Shown here: in pieces, positions 8,422 to 17,387 of the stretch | Position numbering within the stretch: position 1 is the stretch's first letter | How the letters are laid out: each line of letters begins with the position of its first letter | DNA from: JACRAR01 sp041674385 | GTDB lineage: Bacteria > Pseudomonadota > Gammaproteobacteria > Burkholderiales > Rhodocyclaceae | Direction of reading: 5' to 3' | NCBI GenBank assembly: GCA_041674385.1 | Contig: JBAYVU010000011.1 | Coordinates: 1-64,000, forward strand | DNA: 64,000 nucleotides | Notes under the pieces: generated by a model | Databases searched by the model: none | What the model was told of the DNA's origin: nothing | What the model saw: only the letters and a program-made list of their open reading frames with translations | Made by a program: the position numbers and the translations under genes

Positions 8422-8814
8422 TTAATCGGGACTTGAAAAACGCCGGATCAAACGGCCAGCCTTTTTGGTTGGCCGCCCGCGCAAATCGGATCCGGGAGCT
8501 GGCGCCAGCCGTCTGAGTTCTTGCAGCTTCTGTCGTTTGATCAAGCTCTCGGGCGTTTCCGTGTAGAGTTGGCGTGCCTCGGAGGCGGGGCGGCGTTGTT
8601 CGTTGATTCCTTCCACGATCACTTTGAGTTGCTGTTCGCCACTGACAATATCAAGCGTATCGCCGGGGTGTACCTCTTTGGCCGGCTTGACATGCAGTTG
8701 GTTAAGCAGAACCTTGCCGCTGTCGATGGCGGCAGCAGCCAAGCTGCGCGTTTTGAAGAAGCGTGCAGTCCACAGCCACTTGTCAAGGCGCAGGCGCGGT
8801 TGTTTGGCGTCCAT
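8422..8814 (-). CDS. hslR: Hsp15-type S4-domain RNA-binding heat-shock protein
   Basis: A 130-aa protein with an N-terminal S4 RNA-binding domain (about residues 8-68). It opens RLRLDKWLWTARFFKTRS and continues AIDSGKVLLN and KPAKEVHPGDTL, typical of Hsp15. The C-terminus is basic (GRPTKKAGRLIRRF). E. coli Hsp15 is 133 aa and rescues stalled 50S subunits carrying a nascent chain-tRNA. The gene stands alone between a convergent small gene and tRNA-Thr. No sigma32 motif was found upstream. Confidence 0.92.
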   Translation of the reverse strand: MDAKQPRLRLDKWLWTARFFKTRSLAAAAIDSGKVLLNQLHVKPAKEVHPGDTLDIVSGEQQLKVIVEGINEQRRPASEARQLYTETPESLIKRQKLQELRRLAPAPGSDLRGRPTKKAGRLIRRFSSPD

Positions 8815-8948
8815 CGTCAGCTGTTTGCGATCATGGTATCAAATCGCTGTGCCAATATATTCATCAGCAGTAATCTCCGCAACTTGACCCAAGCGTATCC
8901 CTGGATCGTAAGCGAGAGCGGCGCGGAGTTTGCGAGTTGCCAGATGTT

Positions 8949-9024
8949 TGGTGCCGGCGAGAAGAGTTGAACTCCCGACCTTCGCATTACAAGTGCGCTG
9001 CTCTACCAACTGAGCTACGCCGGC
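8949..9024 (-). tRNA. tRNA-Thr (anticodon TGT)
   Basis: A 76-nt cloverleaf with encoded CCA. The acceptor stem is GCCGGCG/CGCCGGC, the D-arm has GTTGGTAG, and the T-loop is TTCAACT. The anticodon loop CTTGTAA gives anticodon TGT, reading ACA and ACG. The anticodon stem GCGCA/TGCGA has a G27-A43 mismatch at its base, and the T-stem has two G-T wobbles. The gene stands alone, divergent from the sensor kinase. Confidence 0.93.
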
Positions 9025-9090
9025 TTGGGAACACCCGAAGGATGGGATTATAGCCGCCCGAACATACTTTCCGCTACACTCTGCAAGCTG

Positions 9091-10653
9091 ATGTTTTACC
9101 TTTATGGTTCTATGGTTCCCGCCTCGAAAAACAAAGACTCCCTATTGCGCCTGCTCCTCGTCGATGCAGTTGAAGATGATGCGGCGCGGCTGTTGGCCCG
9201 CTTTAGCGACTCAGGACAGGTACCGCACTCGGTGCGGGTTGCCAGTGCCGATGCATTACGCACTGCTTTGCTGTCCCAGGCCTGGGACGCCATTCTCTGC
9301 CGACATCGTGTGCCTGGTTTATCGGCGCTGGCTGCGTTGAAGCTGATGCAGGAGCTTGATTTCGACCTGCCCTTCATCGTCATTTCCGACAGTATCGATG
9401 ACAAGACCGCCGCACGCGCTATGCGTGCCGGCGCTCATGACTGTTTTTCCCTCGACCGGCTCGAACGACTGGTGCCGGCGATCGAACGCGAAGTTCGCGA
9501 CGCCCGTCTTCGTGCCGATCACCGTGCCGCATTGGAAATGCTCAAGGTAAGCGAGGCGCGCTTCCGTGCTTTGGCTTCCAATCTGCCCGGCATGGTTTTT
9601 CAGTTGCAGATTGAAGCTGGCACTGGCCTGCGCTTTGTCTATGTGAGCGAAGGCTGCTTTCAATTGTTTGGTTTGAAGCAGCATGAACTGTTGGCGAGTC
9701 CGCAGCATTTCCTCGGCGCGATCGATGCTGCCGACCGCATCATTCTGGAGCGCACCCTGGAAGAATCGGCAGCGGGTTTTGCTCCCCTTAATTGGGAGGG
9801 GCGAATCCGCAGCAAGGGCCAGGCAAAATGGATCAGCCTGCGCTCAATGCCGCAGCGTCTCGACACCGGGGGGGTTCAATGGCAAGGCATTGCTACCGAC
9901 AATACACGCAGCAAGGAAACCGAAGCGCAACTGCGTCGTTCGCGCGAGCAAATGTCGGAGCTCTCCTTTCATCTCGAAAGTGCCAAGGAGGAGGAGCGCG
10001 AACGGATCGCCCGGGATATCCATGACGAGCTTGGCAGCACTCTCGTTGCGATCAAGATCGAGACATCCTTGCTCGGCGGCAAATTGCCCGCCGAAGCTGG
10101 TGGCGGAATGTTGCGAGACAAGGCGCATGCGATCGAAACCCTGGTTGACCGCGCCATGAATACAGTCAGCCGGGTTGCCCGCGAATTGCGTCCGGGCATC
10201 TTGAAAGAGTTTGGTTTGCCGGCAGCAATCGAATGCCAGGCCGAGGATTTTAGTCAGCGCACTGGCATCGCTTGCCGTGTCAAATGTGATGATGAAGGCA
10301 TCGAACTGGACGAGAAGTCATCCTTGGCACTATTCCGCATTTTGCAAGAAACGCTGACCAATGTGGCGAAGCACGCCCATGCTTCACTGGTGGTGGTCAG
10401 GCTGCGCCGCGAAAAGGGCAGGATTGCGCTGGAAATACGCGACAATGGCCGGGGCATTTCCGAGGCTGACATGAACAAACCCAAGTCCTTCGGTCTTCGC
10501 GGTATCCGGGAACGTGCCAGCAGCCTCAATGGTGAGTTCAGTATCGCTCCGGCAGAACAAGGTGGTACCCTCATCGTGTTGCGCGTGCCGGACATGAGCC
10601 AGCCCAATGGCACCGCACCGGACGAAGAAGACCCTCAACGTAACTTGTTCTAA
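9091..10653 (+). CDS. NarL/UhpB-class sensor histidine kinase with degenerate receiver and PAS domain
   Basis: A cytoplasmic kinase of about 520 aa without membrane segments. A receiver-like domain (about residues 20-135) is followed by PAS (about 160-280). HisKA_3 comes next with the phospho-acceptor His near 311 (RIARDIHDELGS), then a HATPase domain with DNGRGIS near 451 and GLRGIRER. The receiver looks inactive: the phospho-Asp position is Arg (ILCRHRVPG, about residue 71) and the usual Lys is not present. The start is uncertain between ATG 9091 and ATG 9112; neither has a strong ribosome-binding site. The cognate regulator begins 4 nt after the stop. The input signal is unknown. Confidence 0.88.
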   Translation: MFYLYGSMVPASKNKDSLLRLLLVDAVEDDAARLLARFSDSGQVPHSVRVASADALRTALLSQAWDAILCRHRVPGLSALAALKLMQELDFDLPFIVISDSIDDKTAARAMRAGAHDCFSLDRLERLVPAIEREVRDARLRADHRAALEMLKVSEARFRALASNLPGMVFQLQIEAGTGLRFVYVSEGCFQLFGLKQHELLASPQHFLGAIDAADRIILERTLEESAAGFAPLNWEGRIRSKGQAKWISLRSMPQRLDTGGVQWQGIATDNTRSKETEAQLRRSREQMSELSFHLESAKEEERERIARDIHDELGSTLVAIKIETSLLGGKLPAEAGGGMLRDKAHAIETLVDRAMNTVSRVARELRPGILKEFGLPAAIECQAEDFSQRTGIACRVKCDDEGIELDEKSSLALFRILQETLTNVAKHAHASLVVVRLRREKGRIALEIRDNGRGISEADMNKPKSFGLRGIRERASSLNGEFSIAPAEQGGTLIVLRVPDMSQPNGTAPDEEDPQRNLF

Positions 10654-10657
10654 GCCT

Positions 10658-11302
10658 ATGACAGAAAACAGAATTCATGTGTTGATCGCTGACGACCACG
10701 CCATTGTGAGACAAGGGTTGCGGCAGATTCTTTCAGAAACCGACGACCTGCTTGTTGCCGGTGAAGCCGACGACGGGGTGGACGCGATGCGCCTGGCGCG
10801 ACAGCAGCATTGGGATGTCGTTCTGCTGGATGTATCCATGCCAAATCGCAACGGCATCGATACCCTGAAAATGCTGAAGAAGGAATTTCCGCGCTTGCCC
10901 GTGCTGATCCTCAGCATGCACCCGGAGGAGCAGTATGCTGTCCGCGCCCTCAAGGCGGGCGCCTCAGGTTATCTCACCAAGCAGAGCGCACCGGAACTCC
11001 TTGTTACAGCGATCCGACAGGTGGCCAGCGGGCATAAGTATGTGAGTCCGTCTCTGGCGATGAAGTTGGCTGATGTGATTGCCGAAGATGACGACCGTCC
11101 CCCACATGAAACGCTTTCCGACCGGGAGTACCAAATTCTTTGCCTGATCGCTGCTGGACGGACGCTGACCCAGATTGCCGAAGAGATTAATATCAGTGTC
11201 AAGACCGTCAGCGAATATCGAAAGCGTGTGCTGGACAAAATGAAATTGGATACCAATGCAGAGCTGATTCATTACGGACTCAAGCATGGGCTTGTGGAAT
11301 AA
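10658..11302 (+). CDS. LuxR/NarL-family response regulator
   Basis: A 214-aa regulator. The receiver domain (about 1-125) has ADDH acidic residues, phospho-acceptor Asp near 58 (VVLLDVSMPN) and Lys in SGYLTKQ. The C-terminal LuxR helix-turn-helix (about 145-210) includes LSDREYQILCLIAAG and INISVKTVSEYR. I placed the start at 10658 (MTENRIHVLIADDHA), 4 nt after the kinase stop, because an earlier in-frame start lies inside the kinase. It should be phosphorylated by the adjacent kinase; target genes are not indicated by the sequence. Confidence 0.93.
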   Translation: MTENRIHVLIADDHAIVRQGLRQILSETDDLLVAGEADDGVDAMRLARQQHWDVVLLDVSMPNRNGIDTLKMLKKEFPRLPVLILSMHPEEQYAVRALKAGASGYLTKQSAPELLVTAIRQVASGHKYVSPSLAMKLADVIAEDDDRPPHETLSDREYQILCLIAAGRTLTQIAEEINISVKTVSEYRKRVLDKMKLDTNAELIHYGLKHGLVE

Positions 11303-11352
11303 AATTGCGGCAGCAATAAACGCTATTCTTCAATATTCTTGACGGCAAAATC

Positions 11353-13170
11353 ATGGCAAAACCAACTCAACCCTCAGAGATCGCCCGCGACGTATTGCGT
11401 CAATTGGCAATGAATCGCACGCCGCCGACTCCCGACAACTATATGGCGCTCTACCATGAAATTGCCGGTACTGCGAAGGTCGAAAGTTTTCCAGAAAAAT
11501 CACTCAAAAATTTGGTGGCAGCATTGCCGCGCAATACGGCAGAACAGACGCGCCTTGCCAGACAGCTTGAAGCGGCAGTGGTAGACAAGAACTGGGATGC
11601 CTTGAAAGAGGCATTCCTGGCTTTTTCAACGGCAGCTGCGGCTGAACCGCCGCAATGGTCGACGCTGATACGTGATCTGACAGTTCAACTCGAAAGGGTT
11701 CAAGCCGGTTTGACGCAGACAAAAAAGCGCGAAATGATCGAGCACGTGCTTAGCGCATCATCGGCCCCGGATCTGTTGTTTTCGCGATTGCAATCGCTCG
11801 TGAATTCGTGGTCACAGGGCGTCACGGCCGATACCGGATTGTCGTGGGAAGCGGGGGCTCTGGTGGCAATACCGGACATCGGCTCGGCAGAAATCGTTCC
11901 CACCACCGATGAATCGGCAAAGCCTGCGGCTAGGGCCAAAGTGGGGATAGTGATTCAGGCCGCATCCGAACAGATCAATGCGGAATTGCAGGAACTGATC
12001 GCGCAACTGTTGGAAAATGCTATCGGCGCGCTGTTGACAGATACGCCCGATCTTGCCGAAGAGGCCAGACTTCTTGCCGCTGAGGCCCGTGCAGGACTCT
12101 CTGATGATGCCATTGCCAGCTTTGCTTCACGCATGAAGAAATTCAGCTATCGCCTGAATTTCTTCACTGAAGACCAGAATGAGTTGAAAACCGCATTGAT
12201 GCATCTTCTCCAGTTGATCATCGAGAATATCAGCGAACTGGTGCTGGACGACAAAATGCTGCATGGCCAGGTTGAAATGGTGCTCAATCTATTCGATCAG
12301 CCGCTCAATCTGCGCCAGTTGGATGACGCCGAACGGCGCATGAAGGACATCATCTACAAACAAGGCGCGTTGAAGAAACATTTGAGCGAAGCCCAAGATC
12401 GGCTCAAAGCCATGCTCGCCCACTTTGTCGACAGGCTCGCCGATTTTTCCGAAACAACCAGCGGATACCACGACAAGATCGAGAGCTGTGCCATCAAGAT
12501 CAGCCAGGCCACAGACATCACACAGCTCTCAGACGTGCTTGCCGAAGTGATGCAGGAAACGCGCACTATCCAGACCAATGCGCAGCGCTCGCGTGACGAA
12601 CTGCGTGAGATGCGCCGGCGCGTGGAAGAAACCGAAAAGGAAGTTGACCGCTTGCAGGGGGAACTGGCGCAAGCCAGCGACATGGTGCGTCAGGATCCGC
12701 TTACCGGGGCGCTCAACCGTAAGGGGATGAACGAAGCGCTGGAGCGCGAAGTGGCGCGTGTCAAGCGTCACCAAAGCATCTTGTGCCTGGCGATGCTGGA
12801 TATCGATAACTTCAAAAAGCTCAACGATACCTACGGCCATCATGTCGGTGACGCTGCCTTGGTGCATCTGGCCAACGTCATTCGCGAGACACTTCGCCCC
12901 CAAGATACGCTGGCGCGTTTCGGCGGTGAAGAGTTCATTATCCTGTTACCTGAAACTCCTCTGGAGGAAGGCGTCACGGCGATTACGCGCTTGCAACGCG
13001 AACTGACCCGAAAATTCTTCATGAACAAGAATGAAAAATTGCTGATCACTTTCAGCGCAGGCGTCGCCGAAATGGGGGGGGATGAACAGGTGACCCTGGC
13101 TTTGAAACGCGCCGACAATGCGATGTACCTGGCCAAGCGCGCGGGTAAAAACAGGGTGGTGGCGGCATGA
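11353..13170 (+). CDS. Diguanylate cyclase (GGDEF domain)
   Basis: A 605-aa cytoplasmic protein that should make c-di-GMP from two GTP. The long N-terminal helical region (about 1-440) opens with a segment containing RTPPTPDNYMALYHEIAG, seen in a betaproteobacterial cyclase group, and ends in a coiled coil. The GGDEF domain spans about 445-603. It has the active-site motif GGEEF at 524-528 and an RPQD inhibitory I-site five residues before it, so it is probably active and product-inhibited. Its last codons overlap rfbB by 4 nt (ATGA), implying translational coupling with the rhamnose operon. Confidence 0.92.
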   Translation: MAKPTQPSEIARDVLRQLAMNRTPPTPDNYMALYHEIAGTAKVESFPEKSLKNLVAALPRNTAEQTRLARQLEAAVVDKNWDALKEAFLAFSTAAAAEPPQWSTLIRDLTVQLERVQAGLTQTKKREMIEHVLSASSAPDLLFSRLQSLVNSWSQGVTADTGLSWEAGALVAIPDIGSAEIVPTTDESAKPAARAKVGIVIQAASEQINAELQELIAQLLENAIGALLTDTPDLAEEARLLAAEARAGLSDDAIASFASRMKKFSYRLNFFTEDQNELKTALMHLLQLIIENISELVLDDKMLHGQVEMVLNLFDQPLNLRQLDDAERRMKDIIYKQGALKKHLSEAQDRLKAMLAHFVDRLADFSETTSGYHDKIESCAIKISQATDITQLSDVLAEVMQETRTIQTNAQRSRDELREMRRRVEETEKEVDRLQGELAQASDMVRQDPLTGALNRKGMNEALEREVARVKRHQSILCLAMLDIDNFKKLNDTYGHHVGDAALVHLANVIRETLRPQDTLARFGGEEFIILLPETPLEEGVTAITRLQRELTRKFFMNKNEKLLITFSAGVAEMGGDEQVTLALKRADNAMYLAKRAGKNRVVAA

Positions 13171-14246
13171 GCAGTGGGACGCTCTTTGTGACTGGCGGCG
13201 CCGGCTTTATTGGCTCAGCACTGATACGTCTGCTGATAGCCGAAAGCGACTGGCATATCGTCAATATCGACAAGCTCACCTATGCGGGCAATCTCGAATC
13301 GCTGGCTAGCTTGTCGAATAATTCTCGCTATGTCTTTTCGCATACCGACATTTGCGACCGCTCCAAGCTGGACTGTTTATTTGCCGAGTACAAACCGGCA
13401 GGCGTGATGCATCTTGCGGCGGAGTCGCACGTGGACAGATCGATCCATGGCCCCGCTGATTTCATTGAAACCAATATTCTCGGCACATACACTTTGCTTG
13501 AGGCCGCGCGCGCCTACTGGTCCGCATTGCCCCAAAAAGGTGTTTCCGAGTTTCGTTTTCACCACGTTTCCACCGACGAGGTGTACGGCAGCCTCGGTGC
13601 GGCCGGCTTGTTTACCGAGACGACACCTTATCGCCCGAACTCGCCTTATTCCGCGTCCAAGGCCTCATCCGACCACCTGGTCCGTGCCTGGCAACATACC
13701 TATGGTTTGCCGGTGCTGATCACCAACTGCTCGAACAACTATGGTCCTTACCAGTTCCCGGAAAAGCTGATTCCGCTGGTGCTTCTCAATGCGTTGCAGG
13801 GCAAGCCGCTGCCCATATACGGCAAAGGCGACAACGTGCGCGACTGGCTCTATGTCGACGACCATGCACGGGCTTTGCTAATGGTATTTGAGCGCGGTGT
13901 GGCCGGAGAGACCTATAACATCGGCGGCCACAATGAGAAAACCAATCTCGAAGTGGTTGATGCGCTCTGCGCCTTGCTTGACGAACTGCAACCGCGAGCA
14001 GATGGCCGTAGTTATCTCGAACAGAAGACTTTTGTGGCGGATCGCCCCGGCCATGACCGGCGCTACGCAATCGATGCCTCCAAGATCGAGCGCGCGATCG
14101 GCTGGAAGCCGCAAGAAAGCTTTGAGACCGGGTTGCGGAAAACAGTGGCCTGGTATCTCGCCAATGCCGACTGGATCGAGCATGTGATTACTGGCGAGTA
14201 CCGGAACTGGGTGAAGCAAAACTATTTAGACAGGATCGTGGCATGA
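13167..14246 (+). CDS. rfbB: dTDP-glucose 4,6-dehydratase
   Basis: A 359-aa extended short-chain dehydrogenase and second enzyme of dTDP-L-rhamnose synthesis, converting dTDP-glucose to the 4-keto-6-deoxy sugar. It shows the NAD-binding TGGAGFIGSALI at the N-terminus, the HLAAESHVDRSI motif, STDEVYG, and the catalytic Tyr/Lys pair in YSASKASSDH. Length matches the family (355-361 aa). It overlaps the upstream cyclase gene and rfbA by 4 nt each, forming a tight operon. Confidence 0.97.
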   Translation: MSSGTLFVTGGAGFIGSALIRLLIAESDWHIVNIDKLTYAGNLESLASLSNNSRYVFSHTDICDRSKLDCLFAEYKPAGVMHLAAESHVDRSIHGPADFIETNILGTYTLLEAARAYWSALPQKGVSEFRFHHVSTDEVYGSLGAAGLFTETTPYRPNSPYSASKASSDHLVRAWQHTYGLPVLITNCSNNYGPYQFPEKLIPLVLLNALQGKPLPIYGKGDNVRDWLYVDDHARALLMVFERGVAGETYNIGGHNEKTNLEVVDALCALLDELQPRADGRSYLEQKTFVADRPGHDRRYAIDASKIERAIGWKPQESFETGLRKTVAWYLANADWIEHVITGEYRNWVKQNYLDRIVA

Positions 14247-15130
14247 GTGAAAGAAAAGGCATCATTCTGGCCGGAGGTGCGGGAACCAGGCTGCACCCGG
14301 TGACGCTGGCAGTGTCCAAACAGCTCTTGCCCATCTACGACAAGCCGATGATTTACTATCCATTGACCACCTTGATGCTGGCTGGCATTCGAGACATCCT
14401 GCTGATCTCGACGCCGCAAGATACGCCGCGGTTCGAGCAACTCCTTGGCGATGGAAGTCAGTGGGGCCTGAATCTGGAATATGCCGTTCAAGAAACGCCC
14501 AACGGTCTTGCCCAAGCTTTTGTTATCGGTCGCGATTTTGTTGGCGCGGCACCGTCAGCGCTGGTGTTGGGCGACAATATTTTCTATGGCCACGACTTTT
14601 CCACCCAGTTGCAGCGTGCCAGCCAGATCTCTCCGGGCGCGACGGTATTCGCTTATGCCGTCACCGATCCCGAACGTTACGGGGTGGTCGAGTTCGACAG
14701 CAGTGGCCGGGCCATCAGCATCGAAGAAAAACCCTCGCAGCCGAAATCGCGCTACGCCGTGACCGGCTTGTATTTTTATGACAATCAGGTCATCGACATT
14801 GCCGCGAGTTTGCGGCCCTCGCCACGTGGCGAGTTCGAGATTACCGATGTGAATCGGCGCTATCTGGAACAGAACCAGCTCCAGGTCGAGATCATGGGGC
14901 GCGGCATGGCCTGGCTGGATACCGGTACCCACGAGTCGTTGCTGGAAGCTTCACAGTTCATCGGTACGCTTGAGAAGCGTCAGGGGCTGAAGGTCGCCTG
15001 TCCTGAGGAAATCTCCTGGCGCCTGGGCTGGATCGATGCGGCGCAGCTTGAAAGCCTCGCGCAGCCCTTGGTGAAGAATGGCTATGGCCAATATTTGCTG
15101 GGTTTGCTCAGCGGCAAGGTGTTTTCCTGA
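14243..15130 (+). CDS. rfbA: Glucose-1-phosphate thymidylyltransferase
   Basis: A 295-aa nucleotidyltransferase making dTDP-glucose from glucose-1-phosphate and dTTP, the first step of the rhamnose pathway. It starts with the signature LAGGAGTRLHPVT followed by SKQLLPIYDKPMIYYP, and carries GDNIFYG and GMAWLDTGTHESL further on. Length is typical (about 290 aa). It overlaps rfbB by 4 nt at its start, and its last base is the first base of rfbC. Confidence 0.97.
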   Translation: MSERKGIILAGGAGTRLHPVTLAVSKQLLPIYDKPMIYYPLTTLMLAGIRDILLISTPQDTPRFEQLLGDGSQWGLNLEYAVQETPNGLAQAFVIGRDFVGAAPSALVLGDNIFYGHDFSTQLQRASQISPGATVFAYAVTDPERYGVVEFDSSGRAISIEEKPSQPKSRYAVTGLYFYDNQVIDIAASLRPSPRGEFEITDVNRRYLEQNQLQVEIMGRGMAWLDTGTHESLLEASQFIGTLEKRQGLKVACPEEISWRLGWIDAAQLESLAQPLVKNGYGQYLLGLLSGKVFS

Positions 15131-15672
15131 TGCAGGCACTGGCAACCTCGATTCCCGAAGTGCTGTTGATCGAACCAAAGGTCTTCGGGGACGCGCGCGG
15201 CTTTTTCTTCGAAAGTTATAACCGCCGTTCTCTGGCTGCCCTGGGTGTCAAAGTTGAATTCGTCCAGGACAACCATTCGCGCTCGGCCAGGAATGTGTTG
15301 CGCGGCTTGCACTATCAGATCGAGCATGCTCAGGGCAAACTGGTGCGGGTCATTGCCGGCGAGGTCTTCGATGTCGCCGTTGATCTGCGTCGCAGCGCGC
15401 CGACGTTCGGCCAGTGGGTCGGACATCTCCTTTCCGCCGAGAACAAGCGCATGATGTGGGTGCCGCCTGGTTTTGCGCATGGTTTCTACGTCACCTCGGA
15501 ATATGCCGAGTTTCTCTACAAGACGACAGACTATTGGTATCCGGAACATGAACGCAGTCTTGCCTGGAACGATCCGGATTTGGCCATCGCCTGGCCCTTG
15601 GTCGGAGATCCGCAACTGGCGATCAAGGACAGTGCGGGTGCCAGGTTGAGCCAGGCCGAAGTGTATCCATGA
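15130..15672 (+). CDS. rfbC: dTDP-4-dehydrorhamnose 3,5-epimerase
   Basis: A 180-aa cupin-fold epimerase, the third enzyme of the pathway. Visible motifs are GFFFESYNR, VQDNHSRSARNVLRGLHYQ (with the catalytic His in LRGLHYQ), GEVFDVAVDLR and WVPPGFAHGFYV. The length fits the family (about 180-185 aa). The start codon shares a base with the rfbA stop, and rfbD begins before its stop. Confidence 0.97.
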   Translation: MQALATSIPEVLLIEPKVFGDARGFFFESYNRRSLAALGVKVEFVQDNHSRSARNVLRGLHYQIEHAQGKLVRVIAGEVFDVAVDLRRSAPTFGQWVGHLLSAENKRMMWVPPGFAHGFYVTSEYAEFLYKTTDYWYPEHERSLAWNDPDLAIAWPLVGDPQLAIKDSAGARLSQAEVYP

Positions 15673-16523
15673 AAAACATTCTTCTTACTGGCAGCAACGG
15701 TCAAGTTGGCTGGGAACTGCAGCGCACTTTGGCCCCGCTCGGCAGGGTCATGGCGCTTGACCGCAAAGCGCTGGATTTGACGGATACTGCGGCCATCCGC
15801 AATACGCTGCGTGCGGCACGCCCGGATATCATCGTCAATGCCGCTGCTTATACCGCGGTCGATCAGGCGGAAAACGATGTTGAACTAGCCATGCGCATCA
15901 ATGCTCAGGCGCCAGAGGTGCTGGCCGAGGAAGCAAAACAACTGGGTGCCCTGCTGGTGCATTTTTCCACCGACTATGTTTTCGACGGAAGCAAGACTAC
16001 CCCCTATACCGAAGAGGATGTTCCCCATCCCATCAATGCTTACGGTCGTAGCAAACTGGCGGGCGAGCTGGCAATCCAGTCGGTGGCTTGCCGCTTCCTG
16101 ATTTTTCGTACGAGTTGGGTATATGGTCTGCGCGGCAAGAATTTCTTGCTTACCATCTTGAGTTTGGCTGAGGAGAGAGAGGAACTGCGTATCGTCGACG
16201 ACCAGATTGGCGCCCCGACCTGGAGCCGCATGATCGCCGAGGCTACTGCCCAGGCTTTAATCCATCCGACAGCGCCGGAAGGCTTATTCCATCTCACTAG
16301 CGGCGGCGCCGTTTCCTGGCATGGCTTCACCCAGGCAATACTCGGACAGACGCTGCACAGGCGAACACGCAAACCGGCGCTCATCGCCATCCCGTCAAGC
16401 GACTACCCCCAGTTGGCGGCACGTCCTCGCAATTCCAGGCTGGCTTGCGACCATCTGGCGCAGACCCTGGCGATCAGATTGCCGGATTGGCGCGATGCCC
16501 TCGATCTCTGCGTTGAACCTTGA
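15669..16523 (+). CDS. rfbD: dTDP-4-dehydrorhamnose reductase
   Basis: A 284-aa SDR enzyme that reduces the 4-keto intermediate to dTDP-L-rhamnose. It has LLTGSNGQVGWEL at the N-terminus, VNAAAYTAVDQAE, STDYVFDG and the catalytic YGRSKLAGE. It completes a full rfbBACD set, so the cell can make activated L-rhamnose for O-antigen or exopolysaccharide. No rhamnosyltransferase lies in the window. It overlaps rfbC by 4 nt. Confidence 0.97.
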   Translation: MKNILLTGSNGQVGWELQRTLAPLGRVMALDRKALDLTDTAAIRNTLRAARPDIIVNAAAYTAVDQAENDVELAMRINAQAPEVLAEEAKQLGALLVHFSTDYVFDGSKTTPYTEEDVPHPINAYGRSKLAGELAIQSVACRFLIFRTSWVYGLRGKNFLLTILSLAEEREELRIVDDQIGAPTWSRMIAEATAQALIHPTAPEGLFHLTSGGAVSWHGFTQAILGQTLHRRTRKPALIAIPSSDYPQLAARPRNSRLACDHLAQTLAIRLPDWRDALDLCVEP

Positions 16524-16545
16524 TCCGTGGGGATAAGCTAGCCTC

Positions 16546-17322
16546 ATGCAAGGCTTGCGCTTTGCCTCACTGGGCAGCGGCAGCCGCGGCAACGCGATGG
16601 TCGTTGAGACGCGCAACACGAAGGTATTGCTGGATTGCGGTTTCGGTCCGCGTGAGCTATCTGCGCGCCTAGCCTGCCTTGAGTTGGCGCCGGATGATTT
16701 CGACGCAATCGTAGTAACGCACGAACATAGCGATCACAGCGCCGGAGTTCTCAAATGCGCGCGCCGCCATCACCTCAATATCTACCTGACGCATGGCACA
16801 TTGGCGGCTATGCATTGCGCCGATGGGGACTTGTCACTCGCATGTCCGATCGATAGCCATCAACCATTTGCCATTGGCGAACTGGAGATACACCCCTTTC
16901 CCGTACCGCATGATGCGCGAGAGCCCGTACAGTTCGTGTTTTCTGACGGTTTGCATTCCCTCGGCGTACTTACCGATATTGGTTGTGTCACTCCACACAC
17001 TGTCGATATGCTCAACCGATGCGATGCGCTGGTGCTCGAATGCAATCATGACACCGAGATGCTTGCTCGCAGCACTTATCCGAAGGTACTCAAACAACGC
17101 ATCAGTGGTCGCTACGGGCATCTGGACAATCAGGCCAGTGCGGCATTACTTTCAGCACTCGATCGTTCGCGCCTGCAGCACGTCATTGCTGCTCATCTCA
17201 GCGAACAGAACAATACCCCACAACTGGCTCGTATGGCATTGGCTGGCGTTTTGGGATGCCAAACGGAATGGATCGGCGTGGCCACTCAAGAAAAGGGGTT
17301 TCCCTGGCGCGAATTGAGATAG
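16546..17322 (+). CDS. MBL-fold metallo-hydrolase (YycJ/WalJ-like)
   Basis: A 258-aa metallo-beta-lactamase-fold protein. It starts LRFASLGSGSRGNAMVVE and has the metal-binding THEHSDHSAG motif, followed by FPVPHDAREP and ECNHD. The C-terminus has the AHLSEQNN segment of the YycJ group, which are probable exonucleases or phosphodiesterases. It starts 22 nt after rfbD and may be read from the same transcript. A 12-bp tandem repeat begins inside its last codons. The biochemical role is uncertain. Confidence 0.88.
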   Translation: MQGLRFASLGSGSRGNAMVVETRNTKVLLDCGFGPRELSARLACLELAPDDFDAIVVTHEHSDHSAGVLKCARRHHLNIYLTHGTLAAMHCADGDLSLACPIDSHQPFAIGELEIHPFPVPHDAREPVQFVFSDGLHSLGVLTDIGCVTPHTVDMLNRCDALVLECNHDTEMLARSTYPKVLKQRISGRYGHLDNQASAALLSALDRSRLQHVIAAHLSEQNNTPQLARMALAGVLGCQTEWIGVATQEKGFPWRELR

Positions 17323-17387
17323 AGGCAGAGATAGAGGCAGAGATAGAGGCAGAGATAGAGGCAGAAAAAGAGGCAGAAAAAAAGCCA
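17316..17387. repeat. 12-bp tandem repeat across the MBL-gene stop codon
   Basis: Four perfect copies of GAGATAGAGGCA (17316-17363) are followed by two degenerate copies (GAAAAAGAGGCA, GAAAAAAAGCCA). The array begins inside the last codons of the MBL hydrolase gene, supplies its TAG stop, and runs into the terminator stem. Slippage could change copy number without altering the protein beyond its stop. Confidence 0.9.

Noticed and set aside
9025..9090. Extended kinase start at TTG 9025
   Set aside because: It would begin at the base right after the tRNA-Thr gene, has no ribosome-binding site and adds residues with no domain.
17316..17387. Possible CRISPR array
   Set aside because: The 12-bp units are contiguous with no spacers, so it is a simple tandem repeat.
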